A program made the position numbers and the translations under genes. Positions 17,532 to 27,100 of a stretch of 32,061 nt of DNA are shown one piece after another. The DNA is from an uncultured Clostridia bacterium (lineage in GTDB: Bacteria; Bacillota; Clostridia; Oscillospirales; Ruminococcaceae). How positions within the stretch are numbered: the stretch's first letter is position 1; the number at the start of each line of letters is the position of its first letter. Under the pieces are notes generated by a model. It searched no databases, was not told where the DNA came from, and saw only the letters and a program-made list of their open reading frames with translations. The stretch lies in NCBI GenBank assembly GCA_947624345.1, contig CANQJW010000011.1, forward strand, positions 1 through 32,061, written 5' to 3'.

Positions 17532-18254
17532 ATGTCACTTGATAATAACGAAACCTTTGAAATTGAGGAAAATGCTTTAACTGAGCCATTAGATAGTAAG
17601 CACGATGAAGATGTAATCACTGAGAACAATATACAAGATGAACCGGGCGGACATACTTCAGAAGAATCTCAAAGCAACAACGAAAACGAGACAGAGGAAC
17701 AAGGCTCAAAAAGCCAATCGTCAAAAAATATTATATATGTAATTTGCGTTTTAGTGATTATTGTTTGCCTTGCTGTTCTGGGAAGAAATATAATTGCAAA
17801 GGGGAAAAATCTATTTCAAAAATTTAATAACAAAGATTCCGATTCAACAACCGTTGAAAGTGCTTCAATCAACGCACCTGATAAAATAAAGGATTTATAT
17901 ATATTGGCGGATTTGCCTGATGATTATAAGCTAAAAAATCAGGATATTTCCGATACAAAGGCGGTTTCAACATACAAAAACAAAGAGGGTGAGATAGCGC
18001 TCACTCAATCAACTATTTCCGATTACACACCTGAATATGATGTGAGTGACGAGAATATAGTTATATCAGATTTTTATAGCGGAGCAGGTCAGGACTATAA
18101 AGCTTATCAGATTGATAATAAATGCTATATCGTATGGACGACTGACGAATATACATTTGAGATAAAAACAAGTATGAAAAAGAGCGAGTCAATTCCGCTT
18201 ATACTCAATGTTCAGAAAGCCGTAGAGGCTGAATCGGCAGCCAAAACTGAATAA
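17532..18254 (+). CDS. Single-pass membrane protein of unknown function
   Basis: I do not recognise the function. The 240-residue protein starts at ATG 17532 behind AGAAAGGAAAG; an in-frame ATG at 17505 lacks a ribosome-binding site. It has a strongly acidic, disordered N-terminus (1-60), a membrane segment (about 66-88) and an extracytoplasmic domain of about 130 residues. The part from LPDDYKLKNQ through YIVWTTDEYTFEIKTSM to LILNVQKAVE resembles the DUF4367-type fold seen in Firmicutes sporulation and anti-sigma-like proteins; this is a weak resemblance by eye. It shares with the preceding HtrA protein the layout of an acidic cytoplasmic head, one helix and an outside domain. Confidence 0.7.
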   Translation: MSLDNNETFEIEENALTEPLDSKHDEDVITENNIQDEPGGHTSEESQSNNENETEEQGSKSQSSKNIIYVICVLVIIVCLAVLGRNIIAKGKNLFQKFNNKDSDSTTVESASINAPDKIKDLYILADLPDDYKLKNQDISDTKAVSTYKNKEGEIALTQSTISDYTPEYDVSDENIVISDFYSGAGQDYKAYQIDNKCYIVWTTDEYTFEIKTSMKKSESIPLILNVQKAVEAESAAKTE

Positions 18255-18261
18255 GTATTTT

Positions 18262-18296
18262 ATTCCCGTTCGGATAAATTCCAAGCGGGAATTTAG
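18262..18296 (+). terminator. Possible terminator after the 17532 gene
   Basis: Arms at 18262-18273 and 18281-18292 (ATTCCCG core, seven perfect pairs, then one wobble and one mismatch) form a stem soon after the stop codon. Only a short T run follows, so termination may be weak. Confidence 0.45.
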
Positions 18297-18322
18297 CTTA
18301 TTAACAATTAAAGTATCAGCAC

Positions 18323-18351
18323 TTGCAAAAAAATGATATTATTGGTATAAT
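18323..18351 (+). promoter_or_regulatory. Promoter of the small membrane protein/proS operon
   Basis: TTGCAA (18323-18328) and TATAAT (18346-18351) are 17 bases apart, with an extended -10 TG at 18343-18344. Confidence 0.8.
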
Positions 18352-18390
18352 ATCAAAAACGGTATATGTTCCTATAAGAGGGCGGTATAA

Positions 18391-18681
18391 ATGAATAGTA
18401 CAATGATATTAACGCTTATTAAATACGCTTTGTTTGTAATAGTTATTCTGCTTTTAGTTTTTATAATAGCAGTTATCACGCCAAAGCTTGCATCGCTTAT
18501 TGATAAAAGACGAAAAAACCCGACACTCAGCGAGAAACATATAAACCCAGAGGAATATACCGTTAAAGATCCATATGGAAAGAGCGAAAAGTTAGACGGC
18601 TTTGATCCGAATTATAAAATATATAACGAGGACATATACGGCTTTAACAGAAAAAATAAAACAGAGAAATCTGAGAAATAA
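18391..18681 (+). CDS. Small single-pass membrane protein upstream of proS
   Basis: The function is not recognised. The 96-residue protein has one hydrophobic segment near the N-terminus (about 9-32) followed by a basic RRK stretch and a charged, Lys/Glu-rich cytoplasmic tail with DPYGKSEKLDGFDPNYKIYN. GAGGGCGG precedes the ATG. It lies 15 bases before proS and follows a strong promoter, so the two are almost certainly co-transcribed. Codon use and composition match the neighbours, and the coding potential is supported by the operon spacing on both sides. Confidence 0.75.
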   Translation: MNSTMILTLIKYALFVIVILLLVFIIAVITPKLASLIDKRRKNPTLSEKHINPEEYTVKDPYGKSEKLDGFDPNYKIYNEDIYGFNRKNKTEKSEK

Positions 18682-18696
18682 CAAGGAGAACGAAAT

Positions 18697-20148
18697 ATGG
18701 CAAAAAATAATCAGAACAGCAAAATGGTAGAGCAGATAACTTCAATGGATGTTGATTTTGCAAAATGGTATACCGATATTGTTAAAAAAGCAGAGCTAAT
18801 TGAATATACAAGCGTAAAGGGCTGTATGGTAATCCGTCCTTATGGTTATGCAATATGGGAAAATATTCAGAGAATCTTAGACGGAATGTTCAAAGAAACC
18901 GGACACGAAAATGTATGTATGCCTATGTTTATTCCTGAAAGTCTGCTTAATAAAGAAAAGGATCATGTTGAGGGCTTTGCCCCTGAGGTTGCTTGGGTTA
19001 CTTATGGCGGAAGCGAAAAGCTTGAGGAACGCTTGTGCGTTCGCCCTACATCAGAAACCCTTTTCTGCGAGCATTATGCTAATATAATTCATTCATACAG
19101 AGATCTGCCGAAGCTTTATAACCAATGGGTTTCTGTTGTAAGATGGGAAAAGACAACAAGACCGTTTTTAAGATCGCGCGAATTCCTCTGGCAGGAGGGA
19201 CATACCATTCACGCAACTGCTGATGAAGCTATCAATGAAACAGAGCAGATGCTCAACTGTTATGCAAGATTCTGTGAGGAATCACTTGCTATACCGGTTG
19301 TAAAGGGGAAGAAAACAGAAAGCGATAAGTTCGCGGGTGCTGTTTCAACCTATGCTATAGAGGCTCTTATGCACGACGGGAAGGCACTTCAGGCGGGAAC
19401 ATCACACTACTTCGGAGATGGCTTTGCCAAAGCATTCGGAATAGAATATACCGACAAGGAAAATAAAAGGGTTAATCCTCACCAGACCTCGTGGGGTGTT
19501 ACCACTCGTCTTATCGGCGCTATCATAATGACCCACGGCGACGATAACGGACTGGTTCTGCCGCCTGCTGTTGCACCGATACAGGTTGCTATTATCCCTA
19601 TCGCTCAGCATAAAGAGGGCGTTCTGGATAAGGCAAACGAGCTTTATGAAAGACTCAAATCGACAGGAATCAGAGTTAAGCTTGACGACAGTGATAACTC
19701 TCCTGGCTGGAAGTTCTCAGAATATGAAATGAAGGGCGTTCCTGTAAGACTGGAAATCGGACCGAAGGATATTGAGAATAATCAGTGCGTTTTAGTCACA
19801 AGACATAACAGAGAAAAGACCTTTGTAACTCTTGATGAGCTTGAAACTGCTGTCAGTCAAAAGTTAAAGGAAGTTCACGACGGACTTTATGAAAAGGCTC
19901 TTCAGAACCGTGAAAATAAAACCTATCGCTGTAAGAGCATTGAGGAAATCTCAAAGGCTCTTGAAGAAAAAGGCGACGGATTTATCAAGGCAATGTGGTG
20001 CGGCGATGAAGCCTGTGAGGACGAGGTTAAAGAAAAAACAGGTGCGGGCTCAAGGTGTATTCCGTTTGAGCAGGAGGATATCGATGATAAATGCGTGTGC
20101 TGTGGAAAACCTGCTAAACATATGGTTCTCTGGGGTAAGGCATATTAA
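18697..20148 (+). CDS. proS: Prolyl-tRNA synthetase, eukaryotic/archaeal-like type
   Basis: ProRS charges tRNA-Pro with proline. The 483-residue protein is the short form without the editing insertion of the long bacterial type. Class II marks are the [12 protein letters not shown] region, motif 2 ([20 protein letters not shown]) and motif 3 ([18 protein letters not shown]). The anticodon-binding domain follows, then a C-terminal extension with cysteines in [18 protein letters not shown] and CVCCGKPA, which in this subtype can bind zinc. This form occurs in archaea, eukaryotes and a subset of Firmicutes. AAGGAG precedes the ATG, and the gene is second in its operon. Confidence 0.95.
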   Translation: MAKNNQNSKMVEQITSMDVDFAKWYTDIVKKAELIEYTSVKGCMVIRPYGYAIWENIQRILDGMFKETGHENVCMPMFIPESLLNKEKDHVEGFAPEVAWVTYGGSEKLEERLCVRPTSETLFCEHYANIIHSYRDLPKLYNQWVSVVRWEKTTRPFLRSREFLWQEGHTIHATADEAINETEQMLNCYARFCEESLAIPVVKGKKTESDKFAGAVSTYAIEALMHDGKALQAGTSHYFGDGFAKAFGIEYTDKENKRVNPHQTSWGVTTRLIGAIIMTHGDDNGLVLPPAVAPIQVAIIPIAQHKEGVLDKANELYERLKSTGIRVKLDDSDNSPGWKFSEYEMKGVPVRLEIGPKDIENNQCVLVTRHNREKTFVTLDELETAVSQKLKEVHDGLYEKALQNRENKTYRCKSIEEISKALEEKGDGFIKAMWCGDEACEDEVKEKTGAGSRCIPFEQEDIDDKCVCCGKPAKHMVLWGKAY

Positions 20149-20246
20149 ATCAAAGCCAGGATTATTATTCTGATTAAATGAATAAAAACTCGGGTATTCT
20201 TAATATATAAAAGTGTTATTATATATAAAAGGGTTCGGAGATAAAT

Positions 20247-21209
20247 ATGACTAGATTATATATTGTTATTCCATGCTATAATGAAGAAGCTGTTTTGTTA
20301 GAAACAGCAACAAGGCTCAGAGAAAAAATCCGCACGCTTATGTCAGAGAGTGTAATTACCTCAGACAGCAGGGTTATTCTTGTTGACGACGGATCAAGCG
20401 ACGGAACATGGGAGCTTATCAAAAGAATTCATTACAGCGATAATATGTTTTCAGGTTGTAAGCTATCGAGAAATCAGGGACATCAGAATGCTCTTTTATC
20501 AGGACTTGACTGCGCCAGAGGAAAGTGCGACGCTGTTATCTCTATGGACGCAGATTTGCAGGACGATATAAATGTAATTGATGAGTTTGTTAAAAAATAC
20601 GAAGAGGGTAACGATATCGTATACGGTGTAAGAAGCTCGAGAAAAAATGACAGCTTTTTTAAAAATAAAACTGCAAAGCTATTTTATAAGCTTATGGGAT
20701 TTATGGGTGCGGAAATTGTTCCAAACCACGCCGACTATCGACTTTTAAGCAGCAGAGCTTTGGAAAGTCTGTTTGAATTCAAAGAGGTCAATCTTTTTTT
20801 AAGAGGCATTGTTCCTCTTGTGGGGTATAAATCTGCTAAGGTTTATTATGAGAGAAAGGAACGCTTTGCAGGGAAAAGTAAGTATCCTCTTAAAAAGATG
20901 ATCTCATTTGCTCTTGACGGCATAACATCATTCAGCATAAAGCCTATTAAAATGATTACCTCGCTTGGAGCTATCTTTGTCATTGTCAGCGGTAGTATGC
21001 TTATCTATTCGCTTATCAGCTATTTTACAGGACATTCAGTAAGCGGTTGGACATCGCTGATTACTTCTATCTGGACGTTGGGCGGACTTCAGCTTTTGGC
21101 AATAGGTATTATCGGAGAATATATCGGAAAGGTGTTTTTAGAGACAAAAAAACGCCCCAGGTATATAATTGAAGAGCTTTTAGATGATGATATAAGCAAA
21201 ACAGAATAA
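20247..21209 (+). CDS. Polyprenyl-phosphate glycosyltransferase (GT2, DPM1/GtrB-like)
   Basis: Enzymes of this type transfer a sugar from a nucleotide sugar to undecaprenyl phosphate at the inner face of the membrane. The 320-residue protein has the GT-A fold marks VIPCYNEEAVL, VDDGSSDGTWE and the metal-site MDADLQDD near residue 110, with a C-terminal domain holding two membrane helices (about 230-255 and 265-290). KYPLKKMISFALDGITSFS is typical of the DPM1/GtrB/ArnC-like group. GGAG precedes the ATG. Two TATATAAAAG direct repeats lie in the upstream gap. The sugar and acceptor path are unknown. Confidence 0.88.
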   Translation: MTRLYIVIPCYNEEAVLLETATRLREKIRTLMSESVITSDSRVILVDDGSSDGTWELIKRIHYSDNMFSGCKLSRNQGHQNALLSGLDCARGKCDAVISMDADLQDDINVIDEFVKKYEEGNDIVYGVRSSRKNDSFFKNKTAKLFYKLMGFMGAEIVPNHADYRLLSSRALESLFEFKEVNLFLRGIVPLVGYKSAKVYYERKERFAGKSKYPLKKMISFALDGITSFSIKPIKMITSLGAIFVIVSGSMLIYSLISYFTGHSVSGWTSLITSIWTLGGLQLLAIGIIGEYIGKVFLETKKRPRYIIEELLDDDISKTE

Positions 21210-21242
21210 TTTTAAGCCTAAATTTTGTTTTGTTGACAGGAT

Positions 21243-21266
21243 AAAAGCACTATATATTGTGCTTTT
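21243..21266 (+). terminator. Terminator of the GT2 gene
   Basis: AAAAGCAC (21243-21250) and GTGCTTTT (21259-21266) form a perfect eight-pair stem. The T run is part of the stem, and termination may be moderate. Confidence 0.6.
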
Positions 21267-21297
21267 GGAATTATTATAAAAATAAACAAAAAATTGC

Positions 21298-21327
21298 TTG
21301 ACAAAACCTTATAAAGTATGGTATGAT
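21298..21327 (+). promoter_or_regulatory. Promoter of the rpmG-secE-nusG-rplKA operon
   Basis: TTGACA (21298-21303) and TATGAT (21322-21327) are 18 bases apart, with an extended -10 TG at 21319-21320. Confidence 0.85.
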
Positions 21328-21333
21328 TGTTTT

Positions 21334-21502
21334 ACCTCTTTATGAGGTCTATTTTTTTGCGCCCTTTTTAAGGCATAGCTTCTGACCCAAAGCGTGCTTG
21401 AAAAAGAGTGAGGATAATAACCTCAAACCGAAATCAATCGGCATATAGCAACGTGCTATATGGAGGGAGGCAATTGGACAGGCGTTTTATATATGAGAAC
21501 GC
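21334..21502 (+). promoter_or_regulatory. Structured 5' leader of the rpmG operon
   Basis: The roughly 190-base leader starts with ACCTC/GAGGT (21334-21348) followed by CTA and seven T, a small terminator-like element at the expected transcription start. Three adjacent hairpins follow: TGAGG/CCTCA (21409-21425), CCGA/TCGG (21428-21441) and the nine-pair CATATAGCA/TGCTATATG (21442-21462). GCGTT/AACGC (21482-21502) then lies close to the ribosome-binding site. I do not recognise a known ribosomal-protein leader family. A role in autogenous control or attenuation is inferred. Confidence 0.55.
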
Positions 21503-21525
21503 AAATTTCGTCAGGAGGTGCCGAA

Positions 21526-21675
21526 ATGAGAGTAAAGATAACACTCGCTTGCACAGAATGTAAGCAAAGAAACTACGCAACAAAAAAGAACAAGAAGAAT
21601 GACCCTGACAGACTTGAAATGATGAAGCATTGCAAGTATTGTAAGAAGCACACTCTTCACAAAGAAACAAAGTAG
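21526..21675 (+). CDS. rpmG: Ribosomal protein bL33
   Basis: This is the 49-residue large-subunit protein L33. It begins [17 protein letters not shown] and holds two CxxC pairs (CTEC and CKYC), so it is the zinc-binding (C+) form. The ATG at 21526 has AGGAGG seven bases upstream; in-frame codons further upstream are not needed. The order rpmG-secE-nusG is common in Firmicutes. Confidence 0.97.
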   Translation: MRVKITLACTECKQRNYATKKNKKNDPDRLEMMKHCKYCKKHTLHKETK

Positions 21676-21693
21676 ACGAAAGGAGTTTTTAAA

Positions 21694-21918
21694 ATGGCTA
21701 AAGATTCCACTGCCGTTAAGCAAAAAGGCGGAAATAAAATCGTCAAGTATTTCAGAGACTTAAAATCAGAAATTAAAAAAGTTGTATGGCCGAGCAGAAG
21801 TCAGGTTGTAAATAACACAGGCATAGTACTTATTCTCTGTGTAATATGCGGCTTGGTTCTTGCAGGTATTGACCTCGGCTTATCACAGCTTGTTAAACTT
21901 CTGCTTGGTATTAAGTAA
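21694..21918 (+). CDS. secE: Preprotein translocase subunit SecE
   Basis: SecE stabilises SecY in the protein-export channel. The 74-residue protein has the typical amphipathic segment FRDLKSEIKKVVWPSRSQV followed by one membrane helix (about 48-70). This is the short single-helix form. It lies 18 bases after rpmG, with AAAGGAG upstream. Confidence 0.97.
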   Translation: MAKDSTAVKQKGGNKIVKYFRDLKSEIKKVVWPSRSQVVNNTGIVLILCVICGLVLAGIDLGLSQLVKLLLGIK

Positions 21919-21961
21919 TGAAATGAAAATGGTTTTTTAACAACAGGAGGTATTGCTGTTT

Positions 21962-22492
21962 ATGTCAGAACAAGCTAAGTGGTATGTTATCCATACCTAT
22001 TCCGGCTATGAAAATAAGGTAGCTCAAAGTATTGAAAAGGTTGTTGAAAACCGAAAGCTCCATGATCTTATCCCTGAAATAAAAGTACCTATGGAATCAT
22101 ATTCCGAGGTAGGAAAAGAGGGCGAGATAAAGGAGGCTGAAAGAAAGCTGTTTCCAAGCTATGTTCTTGTGAAGATGGTCATGACAGATGATACATGGTA
22201 TATCGTGAGAAATATCACGGGCGTAACAGGCTTTGTCGGACCGGGTTCCAAACCGATTCCGCTGACTGAAGCTGAAGTTGAAGCTCTGGGCGTTGACACA
22301 AAAACCGCCGAAATCGAGGTCAACTACAAAGAAGGCGACAGCGTTTCTGTTACGGGAGGTTCATTTGAAGGCTTTACAGGCACAGTTGAGTCTGTTGACC
22401 TTGAAGAGCAGATAGTCAATGTTATAGTATCAATGTTTGGAAGAGAAACGCCGGTTGCTCTGCCGCTTACACAAGTGACAAAATTGGATTAA
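21962..22492 (+). CDS. nusG: Transcription termination/antitermination protein NusG
   Basis: NusG binds RNA polymerase and modulates pausing and termination. The 176-residue protein has the NGN domain (KWYVIHTYSGYENKVAQSIE, then YVLVKMVMTDDTWYIVRN and GVTGFVG) and a C-terminal KOW domain (GDSVSVTGGSFEGFTGTVE). I start at ATG 21962, eleven bases after AGGAGG; the in-frame TTG at 21953 is only two bases from it. It sits in the usual place between secE and rplK. Confidence 0.97.
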   Translation: MSEQAKWYVIHTYSGYENKVAQSIEKVVENRKLHDLIPEIKVPMESYSEVGKEGEIKEAERKLFPSYVLVKMVMTDDTWYIVRNITGVTGFVGPGSKPIPLTEAEVEALGVDTKTAEIEVNYKEGDSVSVTGGSFEGFTGTVESVDLEEQIVNVIVSMFGRETPVALPLTQVTKLD

Positions 22493-22602
22493 TTTATTCG
22501 TTTTTAAGAAGCTGATTTTTATACAAACATCTTGCTTCTAAAGTGGGAGAGTTAAAATATTCATTAACTCGCCTTTACCACAATTTATGGAGGTGCGAAA
22601 AG
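22493..22602 (+). other. nusG-rplK spacer with two inverted repeats
   Basis: AGAAGC/GCTTCT (22508-22513 and 22534-22539) and GAGTTAA/TTAACTC (22549-22555 and 22564-22570) could fold just ahead of rplK. L1-type autoregulation acts at rplK leaders in other bacteria; whether this is such a site is inference. Confidence 0.4.
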
Positions 22603-23028
22603 ATGGCACAAAAAGTAGTAGGCTATGTAAAGCTACAAATTCCTGCAGGAAAAGCAACACCTGCACCACCAGTTGGTCCTGCTTTAGGACAACACGGTGT
22701 AAACATCGGAGCATTCACTAAGGATTTCAATGAAAGAACAAAGAATGACGCCGGTCTTATCATTCCGGTTGTTATAACAGTTTATGCTGACCGTTCTTTC
22801 ACATTTATCACAAAGACTCCGCCAGCTGCTGTATTGATTAAGAAGGCTTGCGGAATTGAGCATGCATCCGGTGAACCAAACAAGAAAAAGGTTGCTAAAA
22901 TCACAAAAGAGCAAATCAGACAAATTGCCGAACAGAAAAAGCCAGACCTTAATGCGGCTACTGAAGAAGCTGCAATGAGCATGATCGCTGGAACGGCTCG
23001 CTCAATGGGTATTGAGGTTGTTGACTAA
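22603..23028 (+). CDS. rplK: Ribosomal protein uL11
   Basis: L11 binds the GTPase-associated region of 23S rRNA. The 141-residue protein has the proline-rich hinge [20 protein letters not shown] and the RNA-binding C-terminal domain ending [11 protein letters not shown]. The start is ATG 22603 with GGAGGTG upstream; an open frame reaches further back but is not typical of L11. rplA follows after 135 bases. Confidence 0.97.
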   Translation: MAQKVVGYVKLQIPAGKATPAPPVGPALGQHGVNIGAFTKDFNERTKNDAGLIIPVVITVYADRSFTFITKTPPAAVLIKKACGIEHASGEPNKKKVAKITKEQIRQIAEQKKPDLNAATEEAAMSMIAGTARSMGIEVVD

Positions 23029-23163
23029 GAACGACGAGGAAGAAGTAAAAGGCTTTGACCTCAGACTTCTGAAATCTGACTTCTAATCGTGGGAGGATTA
23101 TTCCGCTAACCGAATCGCGAAAAAGCATTTGGTATTACCACTTAATGAGGAGGAAAAATTACA

Positions 23164-23859
23164 ATGAAACATGGCAAGAGATATATCGAAAGCGAAAAGG
23201 CTATCGATAAAGCAAAATTATATGATGCACCAGAAGCCCTTGAATTGGCTTGCAGTGGTGCAAAGGCTAAGTTTGATGAAACTATTGAAGCACATATCCG
23301 TCTGGGTGTTGACTCTCGTTACGCTGACCAACAGGTTCGTGGTGCAGTAGTTTTACCAAACGGTACAGGTAAAAATGTAAGAGTATGCGTTTTCTGTAAA
23401 GAGGACAAATACGACGCCGCTAAAGAGGCAGGAGCTGACTATGTCGGCGGTATGGATCTCGTTGAAAAAATCCAAAAAGAAAACTGGATGGACTTTGATG
23501 TAGTAGTGGCAAGCCCTGATATGATGGGTATTGTAGGACGTCTTGGTAAGATCTTAGGACCTCGTGGACTTATGCCTAACCCAAAAGCAGGAACAGTTAC
23601 TCCTGATGTTGCAAAGGCTGTTACTGAGGCTAAGGCCGGTAAGATCGAATACCGTCTTGATAAGTCAAACATTATCCACTGCCCTATCGGAAAGGCTTCA
23701 TTCGGAAAGGATAAGCTGAATGAAAACCTTGAGACTTTAATGGATGCAGTTGTTAAGGCAAGACCTTCAGCTTTGAAAGGTCAGTACCTCAAGAGCCTGA
23801 CTGTTGCTTCAACAATGGGTGTTGGAATCAAGCTATCTATTGCAAAATACGGAAACTAA
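23164..23859 (+). CDS. rplA: Ribosomal protein uL1
   Basis: L1 forms the mobile stalk at the E site and often represses its own operon by binding the mRNA. The 231-residue protein has the signature [20 protein letters not shown] and the conserved C-terminal stretch [22 protein letters not shown] lies ahead of the ATG. A terminator follows, so rplJ and rplL, which usually come next, are not here. Confidence 0.97.
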   Translation: MKHGKRYIESEKAIDKAKLYDAPEALELACSGAKAKFDETIEAHIRLGVDSRYADQQVRGAVVLPNGTGKNVRVCVFCKEDKYDAAKEAGADYVGGMDLVEKIQKENWMDFDVVVASPDMMGIVGRLGKILGPRGLMPNPKAGTVTPDVAKAVTEAKAGKIEYRLDKSNIIHCPIGKASFGKDKLNENLETLMDAVVKARPSALKGQYLKSLTVASTMGVGIKLSIAKYGN

Positions 23860-23875
23860 TAATTATAATAAAATC

Positions 23876-23902
23876 AACGGCTTCTTTAAGGAGCCGTTTT
23901 TT
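23876..23902 (+). terminator. Terminator of the rplKA operon
   Basis: AACGGCTTC (23876-23884) and GGAGCCGTT (23890-23898) form a nine-pair stem with one G-U pair and a five-base loop. Six T follow. Confidence 0.92.
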
Positions 23903-24005
23903 CTTTTAAAGGCAAGAAACAAGATGCAGAAATATTTTGTCCATAACAGATAATGATTTATGTCAAAAAATTAACAGCAAATTCAATAAAAACAGCTTTT
24001 TTGCC

Positions 24006-24034
24006 TTTACAAATAAAATAACTTGTGCTAAAAT
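24006..24034 (+). promoter_or_regulatory. Promoter of the PFOR gene
   Basis: TTTACA (24006-24011) and TAAAAT (24029-24034) are 17 bases apart, with an extended -10 TG at 24026-24027. The predicted leader is about 95 bases. Confidence 0.75.
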
Positions 24035-24136
24035 ATATATTTGAAGTAATGGATTAAATTGAGTTTTTTAGGAAATTTTACTTGTAAAAGTAATAGAAAT
24101 ATTCATTGCTAAACATTTTTGAGGAGGATATAAAAA

Positions 24137-27100
24137 ATGGCAAGAAAAATGAAAACCATGGATGGTAACAATGCCGCTGCATGGGCGTCATACCCATTTA
24201 CAGAAGTAGCTGCTATCTATCCTATCACACCTTCTTCAGTTATGGCTGAAGTTACTGACCAATGGTCGGCAAAGGGACAGACAAATATTTTCGGCACACC
24301 TGTTAAGGTTGCAGAAATGCAGTCTGAGGCAGGAGCATCAGGAACAGTTCACGGTTCTTTGGCTGCCGGAGCTTTAACAACAACTTATACGGCTTCACAG
24401 GGCTTGCTCCTTATGATTCCTAATATGTATAAAATCGCAGGAGAGCTGCTGCCGTGCGTAATTCACGTTTCAGCTCGTTGCGTTGCATCACACGCTCTTA
24501 ACATTTTTGGCGACCACTCTGACATTTATGCATGCCGTCAGACAGGTTTTGCAATGCTTTGTTCATCAAACCCTCAGGAGGTTATGGACTTAGGTACCGT
24601 TGCTCACCTTGCAACAATCAAAGGCAGAGTGCCGTTCTTACACTTCTTCGACGGATTTAGAACATCTCACGAAATTCAGAAGATTGAGATTTGGGACAAG
24701 GAAGATGTTGCTCAGATGGTTGACAAGAAGGCTCTTCAGGCTTTCAGAGACAGAGCATTAAATCCTGAGCACCCAGTTCTTCGCGGTACTGCTCAGAACC
24801 CGGATATATTCTTCCAGGCTCGTGAGGCTTGCAACAAATACTATGATGCAATCCCTGGCGTTGTTGAAGAATATATGGATAAGGTTAACAAGAAAATTGG
24901 TACAGATTATAAGCTGTTCAACTATTATGGTGCTCCCGATGCTAAGCACGTTATCGTAGCAATGGGTTCAGTTTGTGACACAATTGAAGAGACAATCGAT
25001 TATCTGAACGCTACTGAGGGTACAAAGCTCGGTCTTGTTAAGGTAAGACTTTATAGACCTTTCTGTGCTGATAAGCTGGTTGAAGCTATCCCTGACACCT
25101 GCACACAAATTTCTGTTCTTGACAGAACTAAGGAGCCCGGTTCACTTGGCGAGCCTTTATACCTCGACGTTGTTGCAGCTCTCAAGGGAACACAGTTCCA
25201 CAACATCACAGTTGCTTCAGGAAGATACGGCTTAGGTTCAAAGGATACAACTCCTGCACAAATCAAGGCTGTATTCTGGAACGCTGAGTGGAAAGAGAAC
25301 TTCAAGCCGAGATTTACAATCGGTATCGACGACGACGTAACTTATCTTTCACTTGACGCTGACGAAAAACTCGACTCAGCTCCTAAGGGAACAACCGCTT
25401 GTAAGTTCTGGGGACTTGGCGCTGACGGAACAGTTGGAGCTAACAAGAACTCGATCAAGATTATCGGCGACCACACAGACCTCTATGCACAGGCGTATTT
25501 CTCATACGACTCAAAGAAATCAGGCGGTGTAACAGTATCTCACTTAAGATTCGGTGAAACACCTATCAAGTCAACATATCTCATCAATCAGGCTGATTTT
25601 GTTGCTTGCCACAACGAGTCATACATCAACAAGTATGATATGGTTTCTGACATTAAGCCTGGCGGAACATTCCTGCTCAATACACAGTGGGATATGAAGG
25701 GACTTGAAAAGAATCTTCCCGGTCAGGTCAAGAGATATATCGCTGAGAATAATATCAAGTTCTACACGATCAACGGTGTTAAGATAGGTAAGGAAATCGG
25801 ACTTGGCAACAGAATCAACACTGTTTTACAGTCTGCATTCTTCAAGCTTTCAGGAATCATTCCTATGAAGGACGCAATCAAGTATATGAAGGATGCTGCT
25901 ACTGCTTCTTATTCAAAGAAGGGTGAGGCTATCGTTAAGATGAACCACGACGCTATCGACGCTGGCTGCGAGCAGGTTGTTGAAATAAGTGTGCCTGAGT
26001 CTTGGAAAAAGGCTAAAGACTCAAAAATGGGTATGGCTAAGGTTAAGACAAACGATAAGGTACTTCAGAAGTTTGTCAATGAAATTCAGATTCCTTGCAA
26101 CGCACAAGAGGGAGATAAGCTTCCTGTTTCAAAATTCGTTGATATGGCAGACGGTACTTTCCCACAGGGTTCAGCAGCATTTGAGAAGAGAGGAATTGCA
26201 GTTGACGTTCCATCATGGGTAAGCGAAAACTGTATTCAGTGTAACTTCTGTTCATATGTTTGTCCTCACGCTGTGATCCGTCCTGCTGTTATGACTGACG
26301 AAGAACTTGAAAATGCTCCTGAGCTCGCTAAGAAAAAGGCTGTTCCTATGACAGGAATGCCCGGCTACAACTTTGTTGTAACAATGTCTGCTCTCGACTG
26401 TACAGGATGCGGTTCTTGTGTAAACGTATGTCCTGGTAAGAAGGGTAACAAGGCTCTTAATATGATGCCTCTTGAAACACAAATTGCTGAGCAGGAAGTA
26501 TTCAACTATGGTTTAACTCTCCCTGAGAAGCCAGATGTTCTTGAAAAGTTTAAGGCTACAACAGTTAAGGGTTCACAATTTAAACAGCCATTGCTTGAAT
26601 TCTCAGGCGCTTGCGCAGGATGTGGAGAAACTCCTTATGCTAAGCTTATAACTCAATTATTCGGTGACAGAATGTATATCGCAAACGCAACCGGATGTTC
26701 ATCAATCTGGGGCGGTTCTGCGCCTACAACTCCATATACAAAGAATGCACTCGGCAAGGGTCCTGCTTGGGCTAACTCATTGTTTGAGGATAACGCTGAG
26801 TACGGATACGGTATGTTCTTAGCACAGAACACAATCAGACAAAGAACTATCGCAAAGATTCTTGAGCTTAAGAAAACTACAAAGAGCACATCTCTCAAAA
26901 AGGCAATTAACGGCTATCTGTCAACAATCGACGATGGTGCTGCTAACTCAGCTGCAACTGACGAGTTGATCGCTGCTCTCAAAAAGGCTAAGACAAAGGC
27001 TGCTGACGAAATCCTCAAGGATAAGGACTTCTTAAGAAAGAAATCTATGTGGGTATTCGGAGGAGACGGCTGGGCTTACGATATCGGATTCTCAGGCTTA

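Noticed and set aside
21210-21525. tRNA gene in the gap before rpmG (tRNA-Trp often lies near secE)
   Set aside because: No cloverleaf, T-arm GTTCxAxTC or CCA end could be found; the hairpins there do not fit a tRNA.
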